In this document: positions 33,151 to 46,409 of the stretch, in pieces
How the letters are laid out: each line of letters begins with the position of its first letter
How positions within the stretch are numbered: the stretch's first letter is position 1
From: Albula goreensis
Taxonomy: Eukaryota > Chordata > Actinopteri > Albuliformes > Albulidae
Direction: 5' to 3'
NCBI GenBank assembly: GCA_022829145.1
Contig: CM040745.1
Location: 17,862,501 to 17,926,500, forward strand
Length of the DNA: 64,000 bases
The notes under the pieces: model-generated
Seen by the model: only the letters and a program-made list of their open reading frames with translations
The model's database searches: none
Told to the model about the DNA's origin: nothing
Made by a program: the position numbers and the translations under genes

Positions 33151-36100
33151 GGCAACATTATGGACAGGAACACTTTCAAAAGGACATAATTGATTGTCTT
33201 CAATAAAATAATAATCAAAGAAACATATGTTGTAATATGAATTCTGAATTAGGCTCTTAAAGAGATTAAGTTTGTTTGATTGGGCCTCACCAAGTAGAGG
33301 CTAACAGCTGTCAAGACTGGAGCTGGCCCTTGCAAAAAAAAAACAAAACTCTTTTCAACCCATTACTCACAACAGAACATCCTTGTTTGGTTATGGTAGA
33401 ATGTTCAGACCAGTTGGCCTTTGCCAGAGAGAAGACAGGAGGATGGATTGAAACCACCATCACCATGCAGCCATGTGGCCTGCAATTTCACACCATTAGA
33501 TCTTTTTCTATCTATATTAGTGTAGCTAATCTTATATTATTCATATTTCCACTAACCATAATCTATGTTTGGTCTCCTGCACATCAATTGTGTTAATCAA
33601 CTTGATACTGTATGCTGTTCCCAAATGGTTTGGAACATTTCGGTTGTATTGTTATTTACAAAACAGAACATCCATGCCCTGACATTTTACATTAAACTGC
33701 AAAAAAAAGGGAAGTGAAATACTTTTTGTTTTGTATTTGTTGGATTTTACTCTAAAAGCCACTGTAAAGATGTATAGTAAAAGTATAATAAGCATAGATA
33801 TTAATATAATATATAAACAATATGAGTGATGTCACATTATCTCCAGTATCACTGGCACACAACTCTCCTTACTGTCAAAGTTCACACATTTCCGTTTATG
33901 CTTTCTTTCCCTGGATCCCAGTGGCGTAAACTGGCAGGATGTCTTTCAACTCTGAAAATGGATAACTCAGAGGCAGGGAGTGCTCAGACATGAATGTTTT
34001 TAACGCTTTCTCCCCACAGTCAGTGCTGATCAAAAGCACAGAACTTCAAAAGGTAATGGAAAAAAAGACATCAGGCCCGAGATGACTGTGTGTCATGAGG
34101 ACCTTGAATGCATTGCCATCATTGGTTCACAAAGGTATGCTCTAAAGTGCTCAGCCCTCTCTGAGTGTGACCAGATGTTTCAAAACCAACTTTTTTGAAT
34201 CCTCTGTTCAGTTGCTGTGCTGTTAGCCAAAGTATGCAAATAACAGGAGCAGCTAAAGTATGTAGGTACAGTCTGGAGGTCATAATTAAACCAACATAAT
34301 ATATAGTATTACTTCACTATAGTAAAAGTGAAGTATACAATCATGTGACATGCTGTTACATGGGGCTGTCTGTGCATTTCATTGCAGGTAAAATCACATT
34401 GATGATCATAATGATTTTGTTGTGACATGTTCCATAAAGTAGTTGCATAACTATCTTATCATTTTTAAAATAAAGTAAATCCAGCAAAGGATTATCCGAA
34501 AGTTAATATTTCCAAGCCCTTCAAGCAGAGAAAAAAGAAGCATACCGCTTAAATTCATGCTAAAAAGTATTTGGTTGTTTCAGGCTGTATCACACTGTTA
34601 CATAATGAGTATATTGTGTAACACAAACACATTTACATATTCCAAAATTTAAATGACGAAAGAACAAACCCATGCTGACATAATGATATGCCATAGCACA
34701 CCATAAAAGAAAAAAGGATGATAAAGAAATGAAAATCTCTCCTACGCTCACCTTAAAATCCTTAATAACTACATTAAAAAAATCCTTAAAAACAACAATA
34801 AATAAATAAATCTAAATCAATTGACAGACAAAAAAAATTGACAAATAAATAACGTAGATTAAGGACATCTCTGTTGGTTGATTAAAACAAGTGTTCTGTC
34901 AGCATGTAGAAGCAAGTATCTGACAGATTTTACCAGAATTGACACACAATCAAAACAGTGTATTTGATCTCTAACTCTAGTATACTTTTTCCTTAGTTTT
35001 GGCCCCAATGGTTTAGTTCATATTCATCAAATATTTGCTGAGACCAAACAAAATGTGAGACTACTTTCAAGGGTAAGTAGTCAAGAATATAGCACACTGT
35101 TTAAAGAACAGAGACTATGTTCAATATCAGAGAAAGTATTTTTGTATTTTAAATGCAGTCCTACTGTCATACCTACGATAGAGAAAACATAGCAATGCTG
35201 TCACCTTCACCATGTTAACAGGAATAATTTCATCATGACCTCAACATAGAAAGGGCAACAGAAAAAAAGCTCTCTGTGCCCATTATCACATGGCATAAAC
35301 TTTGCCTGTATTAAATTTAGCAGCACTCTAAAAGGCCTACAAGTCTCTCTCATAAACAAAAGCAATGCTAACCAAGCAAGCTTGGCACCAGCTGTCAAAC
35401 ATGGCAGCTCCCTACGGGGAGGAACAGGTTAGCAGGTTCATTTATTGGAGGAGCTTCACAGTGGGGGTTTCATTAGGCTGTAAGTCCAGAAGGTCAGGCA
35501 GCAGGAGAGAGAGGAGAGTGAGGCTGTCTACCAAGCTCTCTGATGCATAAACCAACTACAACAGAGGTGGTATTACAAACCAAAGCTTAAACCCACTTTA
35601 AAAGAGCACTGGAGTGTGGGAGGACACAACCCATGGAACACATATGCAACATATTATCCATAAATTATCACATACTTTCAAAGTACAAACTTCTAAGGAA
35701 AAAAATGCCCAAACATATGTAAACATATGAGTGTCATACATGAATTCTAATAATGTTTTTGAAATAAATAATTTGAGTTTGCACTTCACAGTGCGGAGCC
35801 TGCTTTACTAAAATGACCTATTGTCTGTTTCATAAATGCAGACACAGGTGCTTGTACTGTTTTAGCTATTCTTGATCTCAGTTCATCTTTTGGTCACATT
35901 GATCATAAATATTATTTGTTGATGACTGGTTTTGGCCATGTTCACATGGTGGGTCTTCATGCTGAAATCTATTTTCTTTTCCAAGTACTTTCCAGAAGAC
36001 TTCCATGCACAAACCACACATTTCAAGTGCCCATATTGTATTTGTGAGTTACTGCCTTACCTTATTACTGGCTGGTCATAAAATGCAGAAATTTCTTTCA

Positions 36101-38179
36101 ATTTGGTACTATGTTTGGCATGAAGTGATGAAGTAGGTAATTTGACACTCAAAAAGAAGTTGAATATTACATATCTGACCTTCTCAATGTTGTTTATATC
36201 TCATCAAAAAAGAGTTGATTCAAAACTTGCTTTATGCTAAATACTTGTCTCAATTAATACCGCTGTTGGGGTAGGCTCCTACTTTTCACTGTCCTCCATT
36301 CTTTCTACATAGGTTTGCCCCATGTCACCCCATCCCTCAGACTGCTGCCAGGTAATCCTGCCCCCATCACCTGGCACAGACACACACAAGTGAAAGAAAA
36401 CCCACAGAACACAATCACATGACACATCCACATATACCCTGGAACCAGCTGCAGCTCCCCCGCCACGGCAGGTAAGCACTGTCACCAATTATTCAATAAT
36501 TCAATCGAGCCCTGGAGTGTGCGCTGCCGAAGGCCCAAATGACTTACCTCTGGCAAGTCCAGCCCAGCCAATTAGCACTGACAGGAGAACTCTTGACACT
36601 CATATAACTTTCAGACTTACTAGTGGTACATGGGATAGACCATATATGTAATGGATACGGTGGCCCTGGTTAGCTATGCTTTAATTAAAACAAAAAGTAA
36701 ATGCAGATAACAAGCTAGCTGTATGACTAGGGTGAAAATATCTATGTTTTACTCCAGTACCACCTTAGCAAAACGTGCACGTTATACAAAAGAAATCATA
36801 CTTTCAATTGGTAATAAATATTTGAAATAAACATCATAATTTATCTATACACACAGAAAGAGCTGTATATAGCATGATCATTAAAACATACCTACACAAG
36901 AATACCTACCACCTTATGCAGGCTACATTAATAGATGGGTTTTTGATGTTTTGCTTAATCAGAATCTGCCTGCAATTTGTCTGCAGAATCCTCTCTTATT
37001 GCTGTTCATGTTATTACTTGAAACTTTTGTTTTCCAGACTGATGCGGTCAGTAGTTGCAGGAACATTTTGAAGCCGCTGTCAATAATATGGAAACTTTGG
37101 TAATTCAAATTACCATTGGTACCTCAGGGCTGAATCACTTAGATTCTACATTATATACATAAACACACAAAAGTAGATAAGTATATGCTTACTGGATTTT
37201 TCCCACAAATAGTGTTTTGATTGCCATCTTTTAGATAATGTCTTTAAATTCCTCATTCATTAAATATTTCAAATTTTGAAAAATAATCTTCTCTAATATG
37301 ACAAAGGCGTAACAGTTTTTATGCACAATGATTCCAGAGTGTTTAGCCTCTGTGAAGTATATCAGAAAACATTGTTTTAGAGAAGCTATTTAACAATAAA
37401 CAAAAGCCTGATATTGTGTAAATGGGAAAATTATAGAACTGCATTGTAGGTTTTGGGTGAGGTCTATTGTTATGATTCACCTTTGTATGGGTTGTCTCCA
37501 CAGCACATGCAAAACTGAAGGACTTCCAGATAGACAACTCTCATTAACCTTGTAAATTATTATCCAGTGGGGCTACTTTTTATCATGTGGGTGTGAGTCT
37601 GAATCAGACTTCTACAAGCATAATCATATCCAAATTATTCATTGGTTGCAAGGAGACCCCTATTATTTATTTATCGAACTGATGAAAGATACTCCCCATA
37701 ATTTTCCCTGATTTGGGCTTGTTGCCCAAACCTTTCATATCTGCAAGCCTGTCCAGTTGCTGCAACACCCTCTGTTTTTCTGGGAGAGTACAGACTCTCA
37801 TTATCCTACTCTAAGGTATATCCATTCAGCATCTGCTGATTTTCTATCTGAAATCCACCAGGTGAACTGTGCAGTCACCACACTGATGGACTACAACAAC
37901 TGACACTGCTGGTACAGGCAGAGTGCAAGAGACTGATCAACCACTGATGAACACATACGTTGCAACATGTTCTGTTGATTGAATCCCTCCATTCCTGTCA
38001 GCTAAGCTGTGGCACTCTTCAGATTTTACAGGGACAGTAGTGCATTGCTGCATTAAGCAATGTGCCTGTGTCTGTGCCACTCAGGGAACTGTTTTTGTGG
38101 TGAAATTCAGCTTCATTTCCACCCAGTTGCTGAAAATAGGAGAATGAGATGAGGTGCCCACTCCGACAGTGGCAGATGT
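33151..38179. other. Long noncoding stretch
   Basis: No gene, RNA gene or repeat family recognised. 33276-33596 has a 106-codon plus-strand frame without domain. 36480-36600 is a small GC-richer block with homeodomain-like words that could be a conserved element. The rest is AT-rich. Confidence 0.4.
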
Positions 38180-38990
38180 CCAAACAGTCCATTTCCACAG
38201 GGGTCAATGTGCTTTTAAAAACAAAGGCTTTAATTAAAAAGCATGAGTGTTGAGCTCAGTCAGCCAAAGATTCCACTCATTTGCAAGGTAAAAATGCAAA
38301 TTTTGGACAAGGGACAGATTGGAAATGTGGAGCTTGAAATCAGCAAGTTTTAAATGTCGATCAGAGAGAAGCTAAGGCTTTTACATGAGGTAGTCTCCCT
38401 ACACACAGTCTCTAATTTAAAGACAGCACGAAATGCTGTGGCTGTGACCAAGCATCCTCGGTAGTATGCCTAAAGCACTGCTGCTTGCAAAAGTTTACTG
38501 CAGTCTAATGTGTACTGGCATTTGAGGTTCTCTGTCCCATATTTCACCAGTGGAGAGAGATCACTTTGATGTGTCCGCATTCCTTTTTTTTTAGAGAGTG
38601 AGGAGCACCGATCAATAAGATTGAATGTGTACGTCAGGCACAGACAAGTGGCAGCATCCACTCTTTACCCTCCAAGTAATGGTTCAATAATGGACCGTTC
38701 AAGGCTTTTAGTCCTGCTATTGTGCTCTGACATGCTTGCTGACAGCTTGTGGCATGGTTTTTGCCGGGTTGCAAATAAGAGCTTCAAAATATCTAGGGTG
38801 TGCAGACTCCTCTAGTGCCTCAAGCTTTGGCATGTCTGGCATTGCTTCTAATGTATCTCATCACTCCAGCATCACTTTGGTCCTGTTTTACCAAGGGTGC
38901 CCTTCTCAACCTGGTAACAACATCAGGCATTTAATGCCCCGAATGACAAATGGGGGTCGGACATACAGGAACTTAATTTTGTTTGCTGAA
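38180..38990. other. Candidate conserved noncoding element cluster
   Basis: Repeat-free, compositionally complex block. It begins with GCTTTAATTAAAAAGC, which holds the homeodomain-type core TTAATTAA (38231-38238), and continues with little low-complexity sequence to about 38960. Frames of 60-90 codons (38470-39005, both strands) have no domain. Conservation must be tested by alignment. Confidence 0.3.
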
Positions 38991-40561
38991 AAGAAAAAAA
39001 GATAAAGGCGAGATTTAGTGCTGTTTGTGTTGTTGTAGTAGCTATGAATATTAGCTGTGAACGCCCTCCTTACTTAATATTAATAATGACAAAATAAATA
39101 AATAAGAACACTTATTTTTAGTTTTATTAATAGTAGAAACATAGTGTTCAGAATATTTTAAACAGAGTTCAATATTTATTCAGTAATACAGATCTGTATG
39201 TGAAATTGACATTTTGTAGTATGTAAGTATTTAATCAGGTTTTTTGTGAGATCAGTTGGAGCACAGATGCCCCCTTTCAAGCAGATGGATGTCTGGAGAT
39301 CATAATTAACCCTGTGAGACAAACACCATGATGTGATTCTCAGGACAATCGCTAATACTTTAATTACTATATAAGTGCACTATATAAAGCAATTTTTAAG
39401 AACTGATTTTTTTGAAATTTTGAAAACAGATTTAAATACTTCAATAATTATCACAATTCTTTGCTGTTTCCCTCAAACAGCATGTTGTATATTTTATTTG
39501 ATGGTCAGTATTCGCACATTGTGAAGACTACATTACAGATGCACTCTGATTTCATAAGAAGCATGTCATTTATCAAGGAATTCTGTTTGTGACTGTTTGT
39601 TTCAACACCCATGTAAGAAACTGTACAATTGAATGAAATGGTGAACTGAAAAAAAACAAAACAAATGTGTGAAAAAGGAACATTCACTGTTTATCTGTCC
39701 TGTCATTCATAAATACCTTTTTGAGAGCCTTTTGTCTACAAATGGTCACTATCCTTCTTTTCATAAAAGGACACAGGCTGAGTTCACATTGATCTGAAAC
39801 CAAATTAAAGAATTTCAATTACAAGCCAATAAAAAAATCCCATGATGTGTGCCTACAACATTTAGGACAGTCAAGGGAAAATGGTGTTTTTATACACCCA
39901 CAGCCAGACAAAACCTGCAGCCATGTTTGTCTCAAAGATATAATTGAAAAGCAATTCAGCAAACAGGCAAATAACTTAGGCTTGCCTTTTAAATAATGAG
40001 TGTGTTTCACAATTGAATAGTAAGTGCATACATTAGGAATGTGCATGTGTTACTGTAGTTATAGTCAGTATTATCATGTCTATTATTATCACAACAAAAT
40101 ATAGCCATAGTTTGATCGGAAAAAACAGGAAGCAATTAGAAATATGATCATTTGCACAAAAAGGTGATTTAGGGAGAGGAAACATATTTAATGACATAAT
40201 CGTTAGCTATCTAAGAAGTATAAGCTTTTCATCTTTCTCTAAACCAGAATTTTAAAGGTAAAGAGACTGTAGAGGCAGAAAGCAAAAAATCCTTATGATG
40301 GTCGAGGCACTTACACTGTTGTTTTGACTAACATAATTTAATACCTTGTACAATGACAAAAATATTACAATTTGAAGTTATAAGCACACCAGCACCAAGA
40401 AGAAATCGTGCAATCACATTACTCTATCATAGACCTGGCATGATCTTGACAAAGCCCCTATGTTGACAGTTTGTTTCCTTGCTCACTACAATACATTGAA
40501 TAAAATGTACTCTATCAAAATTGATTTAACACAGACAGGTTTACTGTGAGCCATCTGGCTA
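38991..40561. other. AT-rich noncoding stretch
   Basis: No coding, RNA-gene or repeat signal recognised. Confidence 0.5.
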
Positions 40562-40590
40562 TGTGTATGTGTGTGTGTGTGTGTGTGTGT
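40562..40590. repeat. (TG)n microsatellite
   Basis: About 14 TG units with one TA interruption near the left end. Confidence 0.93.
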
Positions 40591-41393
40591 TTGCTGTCCC
40601 TGCCTATCAGTGTATATCTCTGTGATTAGAGCACTGCTTGTGGATCCCAGTTTGGATATGGGTAAATAGGGGACAGTGATACACTGAACCCAGGGTCTGT
40701 TTTCACTGTCAGGTTGGACTGCTGAGATTTTACCAATGCAGCAGATGTGTTACCTACACCATCAGCACACAGCTATTGCCTTATTTATTGAAATTATTAA
40801 GCTGTACTTTACTTGACTGTCAATTCTTATTCATAATTACTCAAATCATTAGGATTTATTTGCTTTAAGGTTTACTCTAATCATTAGGCAAAATAGGGGA
40901 CATTCTTTTCACAGAACTCGGTTGCCCCTACTCCCAGAACAAGCGAAGAACAGGGTTTGGATATAGATGAAATCAAATCACCAGAGGAGAAAAGACAAAA
41001 AGAACAGGTGAAGATATCTTTCTGAATGGTGGGTCTGGATCAAAAGTGGATGATGTCAATACTGACTTTGGCAAAGAGTTCCAATAGGGAAGCTGCCATA
41101 TTGCCTATAGCTTTGCAAATTTATCTTACTTTAGTGCTTGGTGGTCATCAGATGTGAGCCAGGCCAGCTGAGTTTGCCTGGCCTTCAATTTTTTTCTACT
41201 TTCATTTGTTCAAATTACTATGAGAATCATGTATAAATATAACTTGAAATAAAGTTATTCTTTATTTGCATGATCTTCGTGCACTTTGAAGCATGTTTTT
41301 GAGACTTATAAATGAGGGCTTACTATCCCCACCCTTACTTTAAGTTCCTGAAATGGAAAAAATTTCCTTTTTTATCAAACCAAATGTTTTAAC
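40591..41393. other. Noncoding stretch
   Basis: 40622-40740 has a phrase (GTGATTAGAGCACTGC) that faintly recalls a tRNA-like head, but no second promoter box follows it. Otherwise nothing is recognised. Confidence 0.4.
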
Positions 41394-41454
41394 ATGCTTA
41401 TGTTCATGCATAATATTGCTCCAATTGTATTATATGTATTGCCAAAGTAAGCAT
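41394..41454 (-). pseudogene. U6 snRNA-derived unit 2 (truncated)
   Basis: Read on the minus strand from 41454, the sequence starts ATGCTTACTTTGGCAATAC and matches the first ~41 nt of vertebrate U6 snRNA (GTGCTTGCTTCGGCAGCAC...) at about 32 of 41 positions by eye, then fades. U6 is the spliceosomal RNA transcribed by RNA polymerase III; this copy is a pseudogene. It lies directly downstream (minus strand) of a better-preserved U6 core with no gap. Confidence 0.7.
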
Positions 41455-41510
41455 GGGGCCATGCTAATCCTCTCTGTATCATTCTAATTTTGAATTCAGG
41501 CATACCAAAA
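41455..41510 (-). pseudogene. U6 snRNA-derived unit 1 (core of U6)
   Basis: On the minus strand the segment GATACAGAGAGGATTAGCAT followed by GGCCCC matches U6 positions from about 28 to 65 at about 34 of 37 positions by eye. This includes the ACAGAGA box that pairs with the 5' splice site. The 5' part is blurred (TTTGGTATGCC...) and the unit ends at the CCCC after GGC, where unit 2 starts. It lacks the U6 3' half and is not functional. Confidence 0.8.
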
Positions 41511-43893
41511 ACTACAGGAGCAGAAGGAACAAAAGCAAGAGTACCATCATCACCTGTCCAGGAAACAGGAACTCCCAAACATGGTCTGTTCCTTTTTGTC
41601 AGATCAACATCCCTATTCGGTGCTGTCAGTTACTTAGATAATGTAGATTATTATTCCCCAAATGCTCCATCAGAGCAGAACTTCCTAATCAGACTGGGAC
41701 AAGCATGGCAGGGGTCCAAATACATCCATTGGCAAGGCTGGCAGTATATTGCAATATTGACTTACTGTAATTGTCACAGGGGAATTCTCCTCAGCCTCAA
41801 ATTTCGTGAGGGAGATACATAAATAGGTAAACAAGTCAACAGGCAAACAAGCAGGCGCAGAGGCTCCTGCGAACTCCAGGAAATAGGTGGTAACATAGGC
41901 TCACTGCTCCTGTATTGAAGGGAGGGGACATCCACACTAAAAGCACATCTGGGTGCTAAATCATGCCCCCTCACTGCAACTGGGCCCTTACTACAATTGC
42001 AAGTGAACTGCTGAAGAAGCAAAATGCATTATTATTGTTCAGAATGTTCTTACTATGGCCTTATCGTTGCTTTCACCGGGGTACTGGGTAGCTGGGCATC
42101 CAGCATGAGTTTAGGCTACAGAGTCAAAATTATCCAAGAGAACCAGTAACTCAACACCAGCAGCATAGGCCCATCAGCTGAATGCAAAATTTACATTTTT
42201 TAAAAATGATTTATTTACTTATAGTAGATGCATAATAAATGGCAGATTATACTTAAAAATGTCATAGTGATGCTGCTCCAGTATGTTCTCTCTCCAGTTC
42301 CTCCATATGAAACTGGCCATGCCAATTGATTTTGCAGCAAACATCCTATAAGATGTGAAAGTGAAGTTGAAAATACATACAACCTTTTTAAAAGTTGTGG
42401 TTAAAATTGAAACGTTGACATGTATAATGCATACAATGCAACAAACTTTGGTGATACAGCCACAATATTGAAAATCACAAAATTGCATACCTTAATGTTT
42501 TCTATTGATTCATACAGCTGGCTATTTGAACTGAATTTGCTCAGGTTAAGTACCTTTTTTAAGAACACCATGGCAGTGTACCACTTGGGATTTAAGCCTG
42601 AGAGTTAAAATACTTCTGTTTAGTTTTTGCCCTAAAACATGAAAAATGTAAGAAACCTGTAAGAAACAGGTTGGAGGATGAAGATCTATAACAGTGGAGG
42701 ACAGGGGCAGGTCTGAAGGCTTCACCTCTTGGATAAGAGGTGCAAAGAGATTCAAGAATTTGTGATTACATATTAAAGGCATGTTTCAATCTAATGATGA
42801 TATATAATGGATTGCATATTTTGCCTTTCACAATCTCCAGGTACTTCACATGGAGCAGAGGACGCTCTCCTCATACCACCAAAATTATACACAAATGACT
42901 ATGAATATTTATAGGTATTTCTCTCATTAGGCTGGCTGGCTTATCTGAACTCACCTGCTAGGGTGACCCAGTTTCTGCTGATGGAAAAGGCCCCACTATA
43001 GCTGGAGACACATGTTTCTGCATAATTAGTAATGAGTAATTTTCATATGCAACACAATGAATGGTTAGCCACTCCCTGCCTTGTTCAGTGGGAATTCTTT
43101 CAGGTCTAATTTAATGCATGAAAATGCCAAAAGAAAGAGGAGTATAAAATAATTTAAAGCACATAACCAAGGTCACTTTGTGTGAGTGAATAAGATAGTA
43201 AATCAAAGGTCTTGCTTCACAGTGGTCATTAAAGGTCCCGTGACACTTACTGTTTCTCACATAGCAATGCTTTCTGTGGACTGCTGGTTAAAGTTCAAAC
43301 TGCTTTTCTATCATCTCCCAGTTTAATTGGTCATATAAATCCTTAACTCACAATCTTAACTGATGTGTGGGGATTTGGGCTTGACATATGACATCAGGGT
43401 GTGTGCTGCATGTTGGAGTCAACATATTTGAGTCATCTCTGCCTCTCTGTGAAGTGATTGGATGCCATTGAGAAGGCTGAATTTTTTTATTGCATACAAC
43501 TCAAATGCTTTTCAATCAAATTCATTTTTAGCCAATCTATTTTTATTTGATTCAGCTCATTTCATTTCAATTTGGGGTTTACAAGAAGTACCAGGCAATC
43601 AGTGTGAAACCATTTAACAGTATTTTTAATGGTCACTGTTCGGAAAAATAGGCTTTTAACACTTGTTTGGTCAGGACAAATAACATGTTGTAAGGTTCAT
43701 TGCTTTGTTATAAGCATGTGAGAAGCATGTCATGTCTTTAGACATTGATATTTTAAACATATTGATATCAATATTCTACTCTGGATCAGTTCTGGTCCTA
43801 GGAGATACATACATGTCTGATCTATATTCCAAAATCATTGCTTGTTTAAACAGTTTTAACTGGAGGCTAAAAGACATCTGTGAATCTCCAGGA
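41511..43893. other. Noncoding stretch
   Basis: A plus-strand frame of 110 codons (41490-41822) starts inside antisense U6 sequence and shows no domain. The phrase TAAAGGTCCCGTGACAC near 43229-43245 resembles the end of a dispersed fish MITE (AAAGGTCCCATGACA), but I could not find the matching other end. Nothing else recognised. Confidence 0.4.
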
Positions 43894-44100
43894 CAGGTTG
43901 ACTCAACTCCAGGTCCTGAGGGCTGCAATATCTGCAGGTATTTGCTCCAGTCACACACTACACCACCTGATTTCACTAATTAGCTCACCTCCTGAACCAA
44001 GGAGGTAAATTAATTAGCAAAGTCAGATGGTATGGTGTGCGACTGGAGCAAATACCTGCATACATGAAGGCCCTCAGGACGTGGAGCTAAGCGACACTGC
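43894..44100. mobile_element. Palindromic MITE (fold-back element)
   Basis: The two halves are reverse complements almost throughout, with arms of about 95 nt meeting at a centre near 43990-44005 (ACCTCCT...AGGAGGT around a 6-nt loop). Matching words include GTCCTGAGGGC with GCCCTCAGGAC, and TGCAGGTATTTGCTCCAGTC with its complement at 44041-44060. Remembered fish repeats have the same ends (CAACTCCAGG..CTGAGGGC) and the same AATTAG-rich centre. Non-autonomous, no coding. Confidence 0.9.
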
Positions 44101-46328
44101 AAGGATGATTAGGATTAGAGACCTATCAAGAACTGAAAAACTGTAAGTTAAAGGCAAATATCACCAGCATCTACCTGACAATATTGCCAGACATGTCAAT
44201 GTAAATATCATCAGCATCATCTTCACAAAGTAGCAATGGTGGTGATTAATTATTCCGCATGGTTCCCTCACTTGTAGGAACCCTTTTTTCTTACAGATTT
44301 CTGGGGATGCATATGTGTGTTTACATTGAATTTCACAAAGTAAATTTTCAATTCATAGATAAAATTGATTTCTGTGGGCTGTAAAATGGACTCCCATTAA
44401 GACTTTCCCATTAAGAAATTGTATATTTTCCAAAGGACATATCCATTGTGATTCAAGTGACCTAGTTTACAACACTTTCCCCAACACTTTCATAAGTTAT
44501 TTAAAGTGTGAATGTCAGCTCTTTAAGAATAAATTTAGCATTCCTATCCATGAGTAGCTGCCCTGAGTTACTGCCATGTGTTCTGCTTTCATATTCCTAT
44601 TTGCTCACTTATTTATCTATGTATATTTTTAAAAATTTGAATTTACAAAACCAGTGGAATGGAGTGTAGTGGAAATAAAATATACTACATATCTCATCAT
44701 TTGAGGGGAAAACACTCTGTTTTCACCCTTTATTTTGAAGGTTACCAGATGCTAACATGTTAAATGTGAATAAACAGGCTTTTTTATATTCTGTTGAAAC
44801 TTATTTACACAGATATGTTTTTTTTGCATGTTAGATAATTGAGACATTCTGTTCAAATACTTTTTTAAAATTAATATCATCTTTTCCTACTTTAGGTTGT
44901 GGCAGGGTAGAACCATCTCTTACTGATCAACAGCAGTATTTCATTAGAAAGTAATTTTCAATAAAAAGTAACTTTTTAAAGAGGGTTCCTGGTTTAAAAT
45001 TTACAAAAAGGATATATTTTTTCAGGGATGTAGGACAATCATAGGACAAGGACTAATCTATCTGCTCCTGAGCTTCTTTATCTCCATGTCAATGCTTCTC
45101 AGGGACATTTCCTTCTGCGGGTTATTGCAGGTAAACTTCCTGTTATAAATATTTGTGAAAGCATCCATTTAAATTGTTTTCCCTATTGAAAAATATATTT
45201 TTCAATAAATACACCCATTGAAATTATCTTAACTATAAAAAATCTACAGCTATTTTACAAAGCGCTCTTACAATTTGTAATGCAATGTATGCATGTCTTA
45301 ATTATTCTCATAAACACTATAATCCTAAACAAAAAATATTTTGATATGATTGGCCCTTAATTTTAATTGTAAATCATTGTACACTTGATTATCATGTCAT
45401 CTTTAATTGTCTAGCCTTGCTCACAAATCATTAATGGAACCCTTTAATGAACACATTCTTATTACTTTTAGTCATTTGTATTATAGCTGAGGGAAGCTGT
45501 GGCACATTTATTTCTGTAAAGATGCATTAGTTTAAAAGCATTCTATATGGTTACTGAAATGGAAAAAACAACAAACATTTCAACCATGAGGATACAATAA
45601 ACAGCCAGTAAACAGGCCAGAAATATCTGAGGAATACTGGCTAAGGTCATTAAAGGATGAGGTAAAAATTGTTAGCTGTGCACAATTTGCGGTTTTAAGA
45701 TGAACATGGAATAGAACATCCTTAAACATGTTATTGTGCAGTCTGCACAATAGCACATTCAAGGTCTCAAGTAATTCCTGTTTTGGGACATAGAAGCTGA
45801 TTATACTTTATTTATCTAGGACGCATGGCTGCTGGCATTTAAATCAAAATGTAAATGAGGGGAATGCGGCTTTCAATAAATATTCAAATTGTGTAACTGT
45901 GAAACCATAATCATAACAAAATTGCTGTCAGGGGTTGACATTATTTAATTCCAATGTTGATTTAAGATTTAAAGACAGAAAAGATATTATGATCCACAAA
46001 ATCCATATATTTCTTATGCTTTCCTCTCATTTTGGAAAGAAAACTAGCCAGTTTTACAGATTGTTTAAAAATCCCAATGTAAGTTTCTCTTGTGGTCTCC
46101 TCTAAGTAATACTATTTATTTAGTCTGAGCCATGAAGCAATGAATTTAAAATAGAGTGGGCTGGGAGTAGGTGGTTGTCCTGGAGGTCTGGGCTTGCAAA
46201 TTACAAGAAAGTCAGTGATATGACATCTAGGTTTTTGATACATTCTTGAAAGCTGAAAATGAATATGGCTTAACTACAGATATTTTACATTTACAAATAG
46301 ATGGAATATTTTGTTAAAATACTCTTAC
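44101..46328. other. AT-rich noncoding stretch
   Basis: No gene or repeat recognised. Confidence 0.5.
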
Positions 46329-46409
46329 AGACTGTAGCTGTAGCATCCGTACCCTGGCATCAAATATACTGTTGCACTGTTGATGGTGTCACAATTGGCC
46401 AGAGCATCC
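46329..46409 (-). other. Possible 81-nt internal exon (weak)
   Basis: On the minus strand a pyrimidine-rich acceptor (TCTCTTCTCCTCTAG) precedes an 81-nt stretch with one open frame. It is followed by a strong donor, GTAAGAGT. The length is a multiple of three and the translation includes ANCDTINSATVYLMPGYGCY. I do not recognise the protein. Such pairs of sites occur by chance in 64 kb, so this is only a candidate. Confidence 0.2.

Noticed and set aside
32844-33218. 124-codon minus-strand frame resembling a membrane protein
   Set aside because: The minus strand lacks A over 122 nt, so stop codons cannot occur; the hydrophobic residues follow from the base composition.
40622-40740. Possible tRNA-like SINE head
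   Set aside because: Only one weak A-box-like phrase and no B box.
41490-41822. 110-codon plus-strand frame
   Set aside because: Begins in sequence antisense to the U6 pseudogene and shows no domain.
43229-43700. Possible MITE starting TAAAGGTCCCGTGACAC
   Set aside because: The expected complementary far end was not found, so borders could not be supported.
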